Source: an uncultured Synechococcus sp. | Lineage (GTDB): Bacteria > Cyanobacteriota > Cyanobacteriia > PCC-6307 > Cyanobiaceae | Direction: 5' to 3' | Assembly: GCA_913050105.1 (NCBI GenBank) | Contig: CAJWZN010000026.1 | Location: forward strand, 1-13,627 | Length of the DNA stretch: 13,627 bases | In this document: piece by piece, positions 7,325 through 13,627 of the stretch | Layout of the letters: each line of letters begins with the position of its first letter | How positions within the stretch are numbered: position 1 is the first letter of the stretch | Translations under genes and position numbers: made by a program | The notes under the pieces: model-generated | What the model saw: only the letters and a program-made list of their open reading frames with translations | Told to the model about the DNA's origin: nothing | Databases searched by the model: none

Positions 7325-7399
7325 GGAAGGGTGCGCTGGAAAGAACGTGAAAAAAAGAATTCAGGCGGGGAAGCATCAAGCCCCCCCGAGCGCTGATCA

Positions 7400-7645
7400 T
7401 CAAGCGAAGGGGTTGGCGAACAGGAGCACCAGTGCCACCACCAGGCCATAGATGGTCAGCGATTCCATGAATGCCAGAGACAGCAGCAGGGTGCCGCGGA
7501 TCTTGCCTTCGGCTTCTGGCTGACGGGCGATGCCCTCAACAGCGCCGCCGGATGCGGTGCCCTGACCGATACCAGGACCGATGGCGGCGAGACCGACTGC
7601 CAGGCCAGCAGCCACAACGGAAGCAGCGGAGGTGATGGAATCCAT
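7400..7645 (-). CDS. atpE: ATP synthase F0 subunit c (proteolipid)
   Basis: The 81-residue product is two membrane helices joined by the polar loop ARQPE (residues 40-44). The first helix carries the packing motif [13 protein letters not shown] (23-35), and the second carries the proton-binding carboxylate E61 in [11 protein letters not shown]. Many copies form the proton-driven rotor ring. The sequence is the typical cyanobacterial form. In the transcript it lies after a 169-nt untranslated gap and before a 75-nt gap, the only large gaps inside the operon apart from the 55 nt before atpA. This fits special control of this high-copy subunit. The gene is also called atpH in chloroplast naming. 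Confidence 0.98.
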
Positions 7646-7665
7646 GTTGGGTGGGATAAGGGGAG

Positions 7666-7679
7666 GCGCTCGGGAGCGC
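7666..7679 (-). promoter_or_regulatory. Small hairpin in the atpE leader
   Basis: On the transcript strand GCGCT pairs with AGCGC around the tetraloop CCCG, ending about 20 nt before the atpE ATG. It may shape ribosome access or mRNA stability for the c subunit. Five pairs alone are weak evidence, so this is a candidate only. Confidence 0.3.
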
Positions 7680-7782
7680 TGAGCTGAAAAGAGTTGGGGA
7701 TCGGTTCCCCCCGCGCAGGGACACTCCGGAGAGGAGAGGGCCCGTTTGCAATTCGGACCTGCGCGCGGATGTGTTTAGCAGA

Positions 7783-7799
7783 TCGCCGGAAATCGGCGA
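7783..7799. repeat. Perfect inverted repeat between atpB and atpE
   Basis: TCGCCG (7783-7788) and CGGCGA (7794-7799) flank a 5-base loop, 16 nt after the atpB stop on the transcript strand. No U-tract follows, so it is not a standard terminator. It could protect the 3' end of upstream mRNA or mark a processing site. Confidence 0.4.
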
Positions 7800-7814
7800 A
7801 AACTTTTGAAGCGT

Positions 7815-8540
7815 TTAGTGGGCTTCGTGGAGACCTTCACCGATATAAAAAGCGGTGAGGGTTGCAAAGATCAACGCCTGGATCGCACTGGTGAACAGGC
7901 CCAGAAGCATCACGGGCAGAGGAACAATCAGAGGAACCAGGTACACCAAAACTCCAACAGCCAATTCATCAGCAAGGATGTTTCCGAACAGACGGAAGGA
8001 GAGGGACAGTGGCTTGGTGAATTCCTCGATGATCTTGAACGGGAGCATGATTGGGGTCGGCTCCACGTACAGCTCGAAGAACCGCAGACCCTTCCGGCTC
8101 AAACCGGCGTAGAAGTAAGCCAGGGACACCAACAAAGCCATGGCAACAGTGGTGTTGATGTCGGCCGTCGGAGCGCCAAGTTCACCATCCGGCAATTCGA
8201 TCACTTTCCAGGGGATCAAAGCACCACCCCAGTTGCTCACGAAGATGAAGAGGAACAGGGTTCCGATGAACGGCAGCCAGTCCCGGTAGTACTTCTCGCC
8301 AATGTTGTCGCGAGCGATATCACGGATGTAGTTCCAAAGGAACTCCAGCAGGTTCTGCAGACCCATCGGATCACGCTTCATGCCGCGCGTGCCAATAAAG
8401 ACAAACGCGATCAGAATGCCGATCAGGATCCAGGAGCTCAGGAACACCTGACCATGCAGGTACAGATCTCCGATCTGCCAATACAGGTGGTGGCCCACTT
8501 CCAGTTCAGCGAACGGGAGTGGAAAGGGCAGCAAAGCCAT
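7815..8540 (-). CDS. atpB: ATP synthase F0 subunit a
   Basis: The 241-residue membrane protein provides the two proton half-channels beside the c ring. Several hydrophobic helices are visible (about 32-50, 90-108, 130-146, 190-235). The essential arginine is R183 in KPLSLSFRLFGNILADE, and the C-terminal helix ALIFATLTAFYIGEGLHEAH is the conserved end. Length matches cyanobacterial subunit a. The start at 8540 gives MALLPFPLPFAELEVGHHLY and lies 24 nt after the atpI stop. Confidence 0.97.
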   Translation of the reverse strand: MALLPFPLPFAELEVGHHLYWQIGDLYLHGQVFLSSWILIGILIAFVFIGTRGMKRDPMGLQNLLEFLWNYIRDIARDNIGEKYYRDWLPFIGTLFLFIFVSNWGGALIPWKVIELPDGELGAPTADINTTVAMALLVSLAYFYAGLSRKGLRFFELYVEPTPIMLPFKIIEEFTKPLSLSFRLFGNILADELAVGVLVYLVPLIVPLPVMLLGLFTSAIQALIFATLTAFYIGEGLHEAH

Positions 8541-8564
8541 GGGTGCAGAGAAAAGTGCTCAGCC

Positions 8565-8936
8565 TCAGCTGTCGTCGAAGACGTGCTGAAGAATCAGGGC
8601 GGGCTTGTATAGAAGGAATCCCAGGAAGGCCGGCAGCAGATCGAGCTGGGGCAGCTTGGCCGAACCGACTACAAGCAAGGTCGGAACGATGAGCTGAAAA
8701 CGCCCCAGTCCACGGGACTGGTCACTGAGCCGGGCCACACTGCGGGCTAGCAAACGCACGTACAAGAGTCCGGCGCAGGCACCCACAAAAACACTGGCAG
8801 CCACCGAGAGGTTCATGGTGAAAGCCACGATCGGAACCGTGACCAGAGACACCAGAACGGTGGCCAACAGCAGACGACGCTGAAGACGGTAAAAATCCTC
8901 CAAGCAACGCCTGAAATGGCGCGCGGAATCTATCAC
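8565..8936 (-). CDS. atpI: ATP synthase subunit I (Atp1), GTG start
   Basis: The 123-residue protein has about four hydrophobic segments (about 21-40, 43-64, 82-96 and 98-120). In other bacteria AtpI helps assemble the c ring and is not part of the mature enzyme. Its place directly before atpB is the standard one. The first residues come from a GTG at 8936-8934; no ATG lies close upstream, and the next Met (in AFTMNLSVAA) would delete the first helix. The start lies only 13 nt after the methyltransferase stop, leaving little space for a separate promoter. The sequence is poorly conserved in this family, so assignment rests on topology plus position. Confidence 0.87.
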   Translation of the reverse strand: MIDSARHFRRCLEDFYRLQRRLLLATVLVSLVTVPIVAFTMNLSVAASVFVGACAGLLYVRLLARSVARLSDQSRGLGRFQLIVPTLLVVGSAKLPQLDLLPAFLGFLLYKPALILQHVFDDS

Positions 8937-8949
8937 GCGTTCTCTGCAG

Positions 8950-10119
8950 CTAAGCCCTCAGCAGAAGCAGATGCCGGTCCACAAGTTGGCGGATCTGGTC
9001 AACCTCCGCCAAGCCACCCAGTGATGACTCAGGCTGCTCCGATACTGCGCGCAGAAGGGCCCGATCTGCATCGTTGAGCTGAATCGGCTCCATGTTCCGG
9101 CCAAGGATGGGATCGGGTTCACCCCAGAGGCAGGGCTGGCGAAGACCTCTGGCCTGGCGAATGGCCTCATCACTCCAGACCGTTGGCTCAACCGACGCAG
9201 GCGACAAGAAAAATTCGAAATGACTGATGTCGGGATCCAGCTCTTCAACCAGCCGCCACTGCTGCCGTTGTGGCAGAGAAAGCGCCCGCTCCAGCAGCTC
9301 ACCCTTGAGCAGCCGCGCAGGATCCCAGATGTCGGGATTGGAGAAACCTGCGAACTGCAGTCCGGCTGTATCGATGAAAGCGAACAGACGTTCGAGGTTG
9401 TAGCTGGTCTCCTGGGGATGCAGATACATATCGGCGAAATTGGCATCCGGAGCGCAGTCCACAGCCCAGCGCTCCCGGTGGTGACGCGCCAGACGATTAC
9501 CTTCGGGCAGCGTTTCGAACAGCTCCCGACCGAGACGCAGACCCTCGGCCCCAGTACCCGCATCAAGCAGGCTCAGGGCCCTCTGGGTTCGATGGATCTC
9601 CCACCGCCCGGCGTCGGCATACAGAAAAAGATGCAGCAGTCCAGTCGGCGCCAGATGATTCGCTAATGAGCGCAGACCGGCTTCCGGTTGATCGAGGTGA
9701 TGCAAGACCCCAACCGAGTTGATGTAGTCAAAAGGAGCCTCCCCTTCGAGATCCAGCAGGCTGCGTTGTTCCTGACGCAGTGACGACACCTGTGCTTCCG
9801 CTCCCGAGCGTTGGCAGCGTTCTCGGGCCACGGCCAAAGCGCCATCGCTGATGTCCACCCCGAGAACAGATGCTCCAGGGTTGAGATGGCAGAGGTAGTC
9901 GGTGCTCACTCCTGTTCCACAGCCGGCGTCAAGAATGCGCGGTTGCTCCAGTCCTGAAGGGATGGCGCCATGGACGGCCGCCAGAACGCTGCGGTGACAC
10001 CAACGCCAGTTGTATCCAGGGGGAGGGCCGTCCTGCAGCGGGTCTCCCGGGAAGGGAAAGCGGTCATAAAAGGCGCTCACCACAGGTGTGGCAGCGTCAC
10101 TGGGCCGGGTTTGGGCCAT
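8950..10119 (-). CDS. Class I SAM-dependent methyltransferase
   Basis: The 389-residue protein has SAM-binding motif I LDAGCGTG (63-70), motif II VLGVDISDGA (85-94) and post-motif DYINSVGVLHHL (131-142), as in Methyltransf_11/12-type enzymes. Before the fold is VSAFYDRFPFPGDPLQ and GYNWRW (35-40). About 220 residues follow the core, with HFEFFLSP near 290 and a C-terminal helical part, perhaps for substrate recognition. The substrate is unknown. The frame is open 26 codons upstream to 10197; I prefer the ATG at 10119 (MAQTRPSDAATPVVSAFYD), just before the conserved part. It is transcribed toward the atp operon with 13 nt between stop and atpI start, and divergently from apcE. Confidence 0.85.
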   Translation of the reverse strand: MAQTRPSDAATPVVSAFYDRFPFPGDPLQDGPPPGYNWRWCHRSVLAAVHGAIPSGLEQPRILDAGCGTGVSTDYLCHLNPGASVLGVDISDGALAVARERCQRSGAEAQVSSLRQEQRSLLDLEGEAPFDYINSVGVLHHLDQPEAGLRSLANHLAPTGLLHLFLYADAGRWEIHRTQRALSLLDAGTGAEGLRLGRELFETLPEGNRLARHHRERWAVDCAPDANFADMYLHPQETSYNLERLFAFIDTAGLQFAGFSNPDIWDPARLLKGELLERALSLPQRQQWRLVEELDPDISHFEFFLSPASVEPTVWSDEAIRQARGLRQPCLWGEPDPILGRNMEPIQLNDADRALLRAVSEQPESSLGGLAEVDQIRQLVDRHLLLLRA

Positions 10120-10265
10120 CCAGCAGCGATCGGATGCAGCTGAGCTTTTCACGGTCGGGATGGCTCTGATCCCCAGGCCAGAGCGGCCTGCAAACATTTG
10201 TTCATGGGCTTGTAGAGCTCAGTACAAGCGGCCGTAACGTGAATCGATCCGGCTTGCTTCCGTCA
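10120..10265. promoter_or_regulatory. Divergent control region between methyltransferase and apcE
   Basis: This 146-base gap must hold the apcE promoter and probably the promoter of the methyltransferase, and so perhaps of the atp transcript. It contains an NtcA-type palindrome (10209-10228). A possible plus-strand -10 box, TAACGT, lies at 10235-10240 with a weak TTGTAG at 10210-10215 as -35 (19-base spacer). No clear Shine-Dalgarno precedes apcE. Confidence 0.55.
10209..10228. promoter_or_regulatory. Candidate NtcA-binding site upstream of apcE
   Basis: CTTGTA-N8-TACAAG is a perfect palindrome over six bases per arm. It contains TGTA-N8-TACA, matching the cyanobacterial NtcA consensus GTA-N8-TAC with extra flanking matches. 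NtcA is the CRP-family regulator of nitrogen metabolism. The centre is about 48 nt before the apcE ATG. If TAACGT (10235-10240) is the -10 box, the site covers the -35 region, which is closer to the arrangement for repression than the usual activation spacing of about 22 nt. It could also act on the methyltransferase/atp side. Confidence 0.6.
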
Positions 10266-13184
10266 ATGACAGTGACCGCCAGCAGCGGCAGCCCGCGCGT
10301 GTCTCCCCAATTGTTTGACACCCTGCCGCTCTCGAGCGTCCGTCAAGCCGAACAGCAAGACCGCTTCCCCGATGGGGCCGAGCTAGACAACCTCGTCACT
10401 TTTTTCCGCAGCGGTCAGAACCGCATCGAAGCGTCTCGGATTATTGCGGCCAACGCCGAACCGATTGTTGCTCGCGCCGCCAACCGAATCTTTGTGGGTG
10501 GAACGCCCCTCTCCTTCCTTGACGCCCCTCTCAGTACCGGAGAGACCAGTCGCCCCAGTGGACAGGAAGGGACACCTCTGGCTGCGGACCAGGTTGCCTT
10601 TGAACAGTCCGTGCGCACCTTCACCGGTGAGAGCGGCAATACCAAGCGCGGGAATTTCATCACCCGGCTGCTTGAGGGAACCGGCGGCGATGCGGATGTG
10701 CGCGTTGTGCTGCCCACCGGCTTCAACGCCATCAGCGTGGCCAAATATGGCCCTGCCTTCATGCGCAAATCCGTCCGTGATATGGGCTGGTTCCTGCGCT
10801 ACGTGGGCTACGCACTGGTGGCTGGGGACCCCAGCATCCTCGCCGTGAATACGCGCGGATTAAGAGACATCCTGCTCGCGAACTGCTCCCTCACAGCCAC
10901 CAATGTGGCTCTGCAGGAGATGCGAGCTGCCAGTGCCGAGCTGCTGCGGGATCGCCCCGAAGCACGCCAGCTGACGATCGACTGCTTCAACGTTCTGCTG
11001 CAGGAGCTGGCCATTCCCACCCCCAGCACCAAACAACGCCTTGGTAGCAGCGTGCAGCAGGGCCTGCAACTGCCTGCCATCTACGCCTTAGCAGCTGAAG
11101 GTCGCCAACTCTTCGAGATGCGTCCAGGCCTATCGGGTGCGGAGAAAGCGGAAATCATCCGCGCCGCCTACCGGCAGGTGTTCGAACGTGACATCGCCAA
11201 GGGGTATTCCCAGACCCCCTGTGCAAGCCAGGTCAGCCAAGTGGTGCAGGGCCAGATCTCAATGCGTGAATTCATCCGCTCCCTGGGCCGCAGCAAGGAA
11301 TACCGCCAGCAATTCCACGATGGTTTCGTTAACAGCCGCGTGGTGGAGTTGGCCTATCGCCATTTCCTTGGCAGGGGCATCAGCTCTCTTGAGGAGTTCC
11401 GCAAATCCTTCGCCATCCTCAGCGCCCAGGGCCTGAATGGTCTGGTGGATGTGCTGGTCAATTCCTCGGAATACGCCCAGTCCTTCGGCGAGGAAACCGT
11501 TCCCTTCCTGAGGGATCTCGGAACTGAAGCCCAGGAAAGTGCTGGCTGGGGTTCAAACCGCAAACTGTTCAACTTCAGCGCTCCCTTCGAGGGTGCTCCC
11601 CAGTACGTCACGCTGTACGCCGCATACCGGCAGCCGTTCAGCGACCAGCACGTCTACGGCGGCGGTAACGATCCAGTGGCGAACCAATACGGCGCGATCT
11701 TCCCCAGTGGGACAGCGTCGGTGGCCACGCGTCCGGCGCCCTACGGCTACGACAGCCGTCGCCTGTTGGTGAGCAACGGCCTCAACAGCCCCGGGCAGCT
11801 CGACAGCGCAAGCTTCCGCAGCAGCCGACCCCGCAGAGTCGGGCCCCGGGTGGTTCGCCTCCAGCAGATCGCCACGGGTGGCAACGTCAATCGTCGCGTC
11901 ACCGGTCGCCCCAGTGTCCGAAACACGGAATCAAGCACCCAGGCCGTCATCAACGCTGTTTATGTGCAGATCCTTGGCAATGCCGGTTACGCAGGCGAAC
12001 GGATGGGCTCCGATGAAGCACGACTGGAAAACGGCGACATCTGCCTGCGCGACTTCGTGCGTGCCGTGGCCCGCTCAGACGCATTCCGCCGCCGTTACTG
12101 GAGTGGCCTTTACATCGTGAAGGCGATCGAGGTAATCCATCGCCGCCTGTTGGGCCGACCCACCTTCGGGCGCTGGGAGATCGACGCTCTATTTGACACC
12201 GCCGCACGCAAAGGTTTTTACGGCGTTGTTGACGTCTTGATTGATAGCCGTGAATACAACGAAAGTTTCGGGGAAGACACCGTTCCCTTTGAACGATTCA
12301 TCACCCCAAACGATTTAAACGTCAGACGGACATCAACGTTCAAAGCGGAAGTTAAAACCTACGGATACGACTCCTCCGGCATCGTTTTCAGCAAAAGGCC
12401 TGACCCGGCGACAAACAATGTCTTCCGCAGCAGTGGAGATCTGACGCCACGAAACATGGCGAATCGCACCAGCTCGTCCACCGGAACCTGGAACTCAATG
12501 GCGCGCGGCTTCGCCAAAGGACCAGATCTGATGAACAGCATGCGCTTAACCATGCGCGGAGAATCCGGCACTGGAAAACGCACCACCAAAAGCAGCTTCC
12601 GCAGTCTCAAGACGCCTACTACCAACCAAAAGCCCCTCTCCAACATGGGCAAGGCTCTGGTAACGGCCGATGCCTCTGGCTTCAGCAGACGGGCTGGCTT
12701 GCCTGACCAACTGGTGTTGCAGCAACCCTGCAGTGAAAGCGAGCTCCGCGATGTGATGGATGCCTCCTATCGCCAGTTGCTGAACAGGGTTCCACTCGAT
12801 AGCGAGCGCCTAATCAGCTCCGAATCTCGTCTACGCAATCAGGACATCGATCTGGACGGATTCCTGGCAGAAGTTGCGATGGGCGACAGCTTCCAGAATC
12901 GAATCGCTTCGATGGCTCCGCTGCGGGCAGCCTCAGCTGCAGGAATGGCGCTGCTGGGAAGGGCCACCACGCCGGCGGAGACCAGTCGCTTTCTAATCAC
13001 CCGGGCCCAGGCAGGCCAAGGTGCAGCAGTCAGCGAACTCCTTGCGGAACGATTCGGGGATTCCGTGCCACGGATCAACGGAATGGACAGCCCAGCAGGT
13101 TTAAATCAGGCCACGATCCAACGCACAGCCGCGTTGTACCGCGGCAACGCTGGCCTCAACCCACCAACAGACGCCGCCATCTGA
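10266..13184 (+). CDS. apcE: Phycobilisome core-membrane linker L-CM (ApcE)
   Basis: The 972-residue protein anchors the phycobilisome to the thylakoid and is a terminal energy emitter. Residues about 20-245 form the phycobiliprotein-like domain, interrupted by the PB-loop (about 78-150). The bilin-attaching Cys is most likely C207 in DILLANCSLTATNVALQEMR, aligned with the ACS motif of other ApcE proteins. Three linker (REP, Pfam PBS_linker_poly) repeats follow: about 290-415 (ending SFGEETVPF), 557-676 (ending SFGEDTVPFERF) and 825-937 (more diverged, FGDSVPRI). Long basic, Ser/Thr-rich arms join them. Three REPs predict a tricylindrical core. The frame is open from GTG 10239, but the ATG at 10266 (MTVTASSGSPRVSPQLFDTL) is the conserved start. 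apcA follows 404 nt downstream on the same strand. Confidence 0.97.
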   Translation: MTVTASSGSPRVSPQLFDTLPLSSVRQAEQQDRFPDGAELDNLVTFFRSGQNRIEASRIIAANAEPIVARAANRIFVGGTPLSFLDAPLSTGETSRPSGQEGTPLAADQVAFEQSVRTFTGESGNTKRGNFITRLLEGTGGDADVRVVLPTGFNAISVAKYGPAFMRKSVRDMGWFLRYVGYALVAGDPSILAVNTRGLRDILLANCSLTATNVALQEMRAASAELLRDRPEARQLTIDCFNVLLQELAIPTPSTKQRLGSSVQQGLQLPAIYALAAEGRQLFEMRPGLSGAEKAEIIRAAYRQVFERDIAKGYSQTPCASQVSQVVQGQISMREFIRSLGRSKEYRQQFHDGFVNSRVVELAYRHFLGRGISSLEEFRKSFAILSAQGLNGLVDVLVNSSEYAQSFGEETVPFLRDLGTEAQESAGWGSNRKLFNFSAPFEGAPQYVTLYAAYRQPFSDQHVYGGGNDPVANQYGAIFPSGTASVATRPAPYGYDSRRLLVSNGLNSPGQLDSASFRSSRPRRVGPRVVRLQQIATGGNVNRRVTGRPSVRNTESSTQAVINAVYVQILGNAGYAGERMGSDEARLENGDICLRDFVRAVARSDAFRRRYWSGLYIVKAIEVIHRRLLGRPTFGRWEIDALFDTAARKGFYGVVDVLIDSREYNESFGEDTVPFERFITPNDLNVRRTSTFKAEVKTYGYDSSGIVFSKRPDPATNNVFRSSGDLTPRNMANRTSSSTGTWNSMARGFAKGPDLMNSMRLTMRGESGTGKRTTKSSFRSLKTPTTNQKPLSNMGKALVTADASGFSRRAGLPDQLVLQQPCSESELRDVMDASYRQLLNRVPLDSERLISSESRLRNQDIDLDGFLAEVAMGDSFQNRIASMAPLRAASAAGMALLGRATTPAETSRFLITRAQAGQGAAVSELLAERFGDSVPRINGMDSPAGLNQATIQRTAALYRGNAGLNPPTDAAI

Positions 13185-13240
13185 TCCCAAACAAAAGCCC
13201 TCGTTCATCCCGAACGAATGTGCTGGGTTGTCGCTCTTTG

Positions 13241-13271
13241 AACCCCGGTGAAGGCCTGCTTCATCGGGGTT
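13241..13271 (+). terminator. Strong hairpin after apcE (terminator or attenuator)
   Basis: AACCCCGGTGAAG (13241-13253) pairs with CTTCATCGGGGTT (13259-13271) around the 5-base loop GCCTG. It forms 13 pairs with one G-U wobble. The following bases (CCTTGCTG) are not T-rich, so efficient Rho-independent termination is uncertain. It may instead be a partial terminator or a 3'-end stabiliser that separates apcE from the much more abundant apcA message. Confidence 0.6.
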
Positions 13272-13324
13272 CCTTGCTGAACTGAAAACGCCTCGGAATC
13301 GATCGCCCAAATCGCTTGCAGCGC

Positions 13325-13345
13325 ATTGGGTTTTGGAAACCCAAT
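13325..13345. repeat. Perfect 9-bp inverted repeat upstream of apcA
   Basis: ATTGGGTTT (13325-13333) and AAACCCAAT (13337-13345) are exact reverse complements around TGG. The repeat could be an RNA hairpin or a dyad for a DNA-binding protein. No T-tract follows. It lies about 244 nt before the apcA start. Confidence 0.6.
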
Positions 13346-13512
13346 TCAGCCGTGAAGAACTGTTACCCGGGCCAAAAGCGAAGGGCTTCGCCGGTGGAGG
13401 ATGCCTCTGCCGAATTCTTCGAAGCGCCGCCACAGCGAACAGTGTTGATCGTTGTGAACAAGCAATGCTTCGATGGTTTCGTCAACCTGTTTCAGCCTTT
13501 AGTCTGAGACTC

Positions 13513-13526
13513 GATCCTTCGGGATC
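13513..13526 (+). promoter_or_regulatory. TTCG tetraloop hairpin in the apcA leader
   Basis: GATCC (13513-13517) pairs with GGATC (13522-13526) around the loop TTCG, a stable tetraloop in RNA, followed by TTCCCCTTAAT. The stem is short. It may be a small attenuator or stabiliser about 60 nt before the apcA ATG. Confidence 0.35.
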
Positions 13527-13588
13527 TTCCCCTTAATCACCGGATATCGGTCTCCTACGGGCGGCCGCTTGTTTCGAGGCAGAACTGC

Positions 13589-13627
13589 ATGAGCATCGTC
13601 TCCAACTCGATCATCAACGCGGACGCC
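13589..13627 (+). CDS. apcA: Allophycocyanin alpha subunit, N-terminus (partial)
   Basis: The first 13 codons, MSIVSNSIINADA, match the conserved start of allophycocyanin alpha (ApcA), the main bilin-binding protein of the phycobilisome core. The gene runs off the right edge. GAGG lies about 9 nt before the ATG. Its place directly after apcE is the usual apcE-apcA-apcB arrangement. Confidence 0.9.
   Translation, partial: MSIVSNSIINADA

Larger units (their letters stand above)
13185..13588 (+). promoter_or_regulatory. apcE-apcA intergenic / apcA leader region
   Basis: This 404-base gap has no convincing gene on either strand; short frames show no family motif. It contains four hairpin-forming repeats (13201-13217, 13241-13271, 13325-13345, 13513-13526) and, near its end, GAGG about 9 nt before the apcA ATG as Shine-Dalgarno. 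I could not place a clear sigma-70 promoter. apc operons commonly have strong promoters and long leaders upstream of apcA, so this is the expected place for them. Confidence 0.6.

Noticed and set aside
7815..8612. Long plus-strand open frame (268 codons) antisense to atpB
   Set aside because: It is Gln/His-rich with no motif and exactly opposes atpB and the end of atpI, a typical shadow of membrane-protein codon use.
10239..10265. GTG start nine codons upstream for ApcE
   Set aside because: The conserved ApcE N-terminus begins at the ATG at 10266, and the extra residues lie next to the promoter elements.
13325..13345. The GGAAAC within this hairpin as a Yfr2-type small RNA motif
   Set aside because: In Yfr2-family RNAs the motif lies in an unpaired loop; here it is mostly in the stem, occurs once, and no terminator follows.

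Overview
The window comes from a phycobilisome-containing picocyanobacterium, most likely marine Synechococcus or a close relative such as Cyanobium. Three things point there: a cyanobacterial-type ATP synthase operon with both b and b' genes and no beta/epsilon genes, apcE followed directly by apcA, and generally GC-rich genes. Prochlorococcus lacks ApcE, so it is unlikely. No tRNA, rRNA, CRISPR array, transposase or phage gene was seen.

Layout. (1) Positions 1-54 hold the tail of an unidentified plus-strand gene. (2) Positions 51-2033, minus strand, are a tightly packed four-gene operon read from right to left: [2Fe-2S] ferredoxin, a 61-residue micro-ORF starting at GTG, a DUF3326-type protein, and a YchJ-like SEC-C protein. 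Every junction overlaps (GTGA, ATGA, TGATG), so translational coupling is likely. (3) Positions 2034-2541 have no convincing gene. (4) Positions 2542-3237, plus strand, are an A-rich orphan gene with degenerate RTX-type calcium-binding motifs, the most accessory-looking item here. A strong bidirectional terminator separates it from the next operon. (5) Positions 3296-8936, minus strand, hold atpI-atpB-atpE-atpG(b')-atpF(b)-atpH(delta)-atpA-atpC(gamma). A SAM-dependent methyltransferase gene (8950-10119) lies 13 nt upstream on the same strand and may lead the transcript. (6) Positions 10120-10265 are the divergent control region between the methyltransferase and apcE, with a perfect NtcA-type palindrome. 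(7) Positions 10266-13184, plus strand, are apcE, the phycobilisome core-membrane linker. A 404-base gap with several hairpins follows, then the first 13 codons of apcA.

How the parts fit. The right half pairs light harvesting (apcE, apcA) with energy conversion (the F0F1 ATP synthase) from one divergent intergenic region. If the TGTA-N8-TACA element binds NtcA, nitrogen status could act on phycobilisome core synthesis and perhaps on the methyltransferase-atp transcript. The left half joins an electron carrier to three little-characterised proteins. No defence or mobile system was recognised. The best candidates for new biology are the ferredoxin/micro-ORF/DUF3326/YchJ operon, the RTX-like orphan, and the regulatory hairpins.
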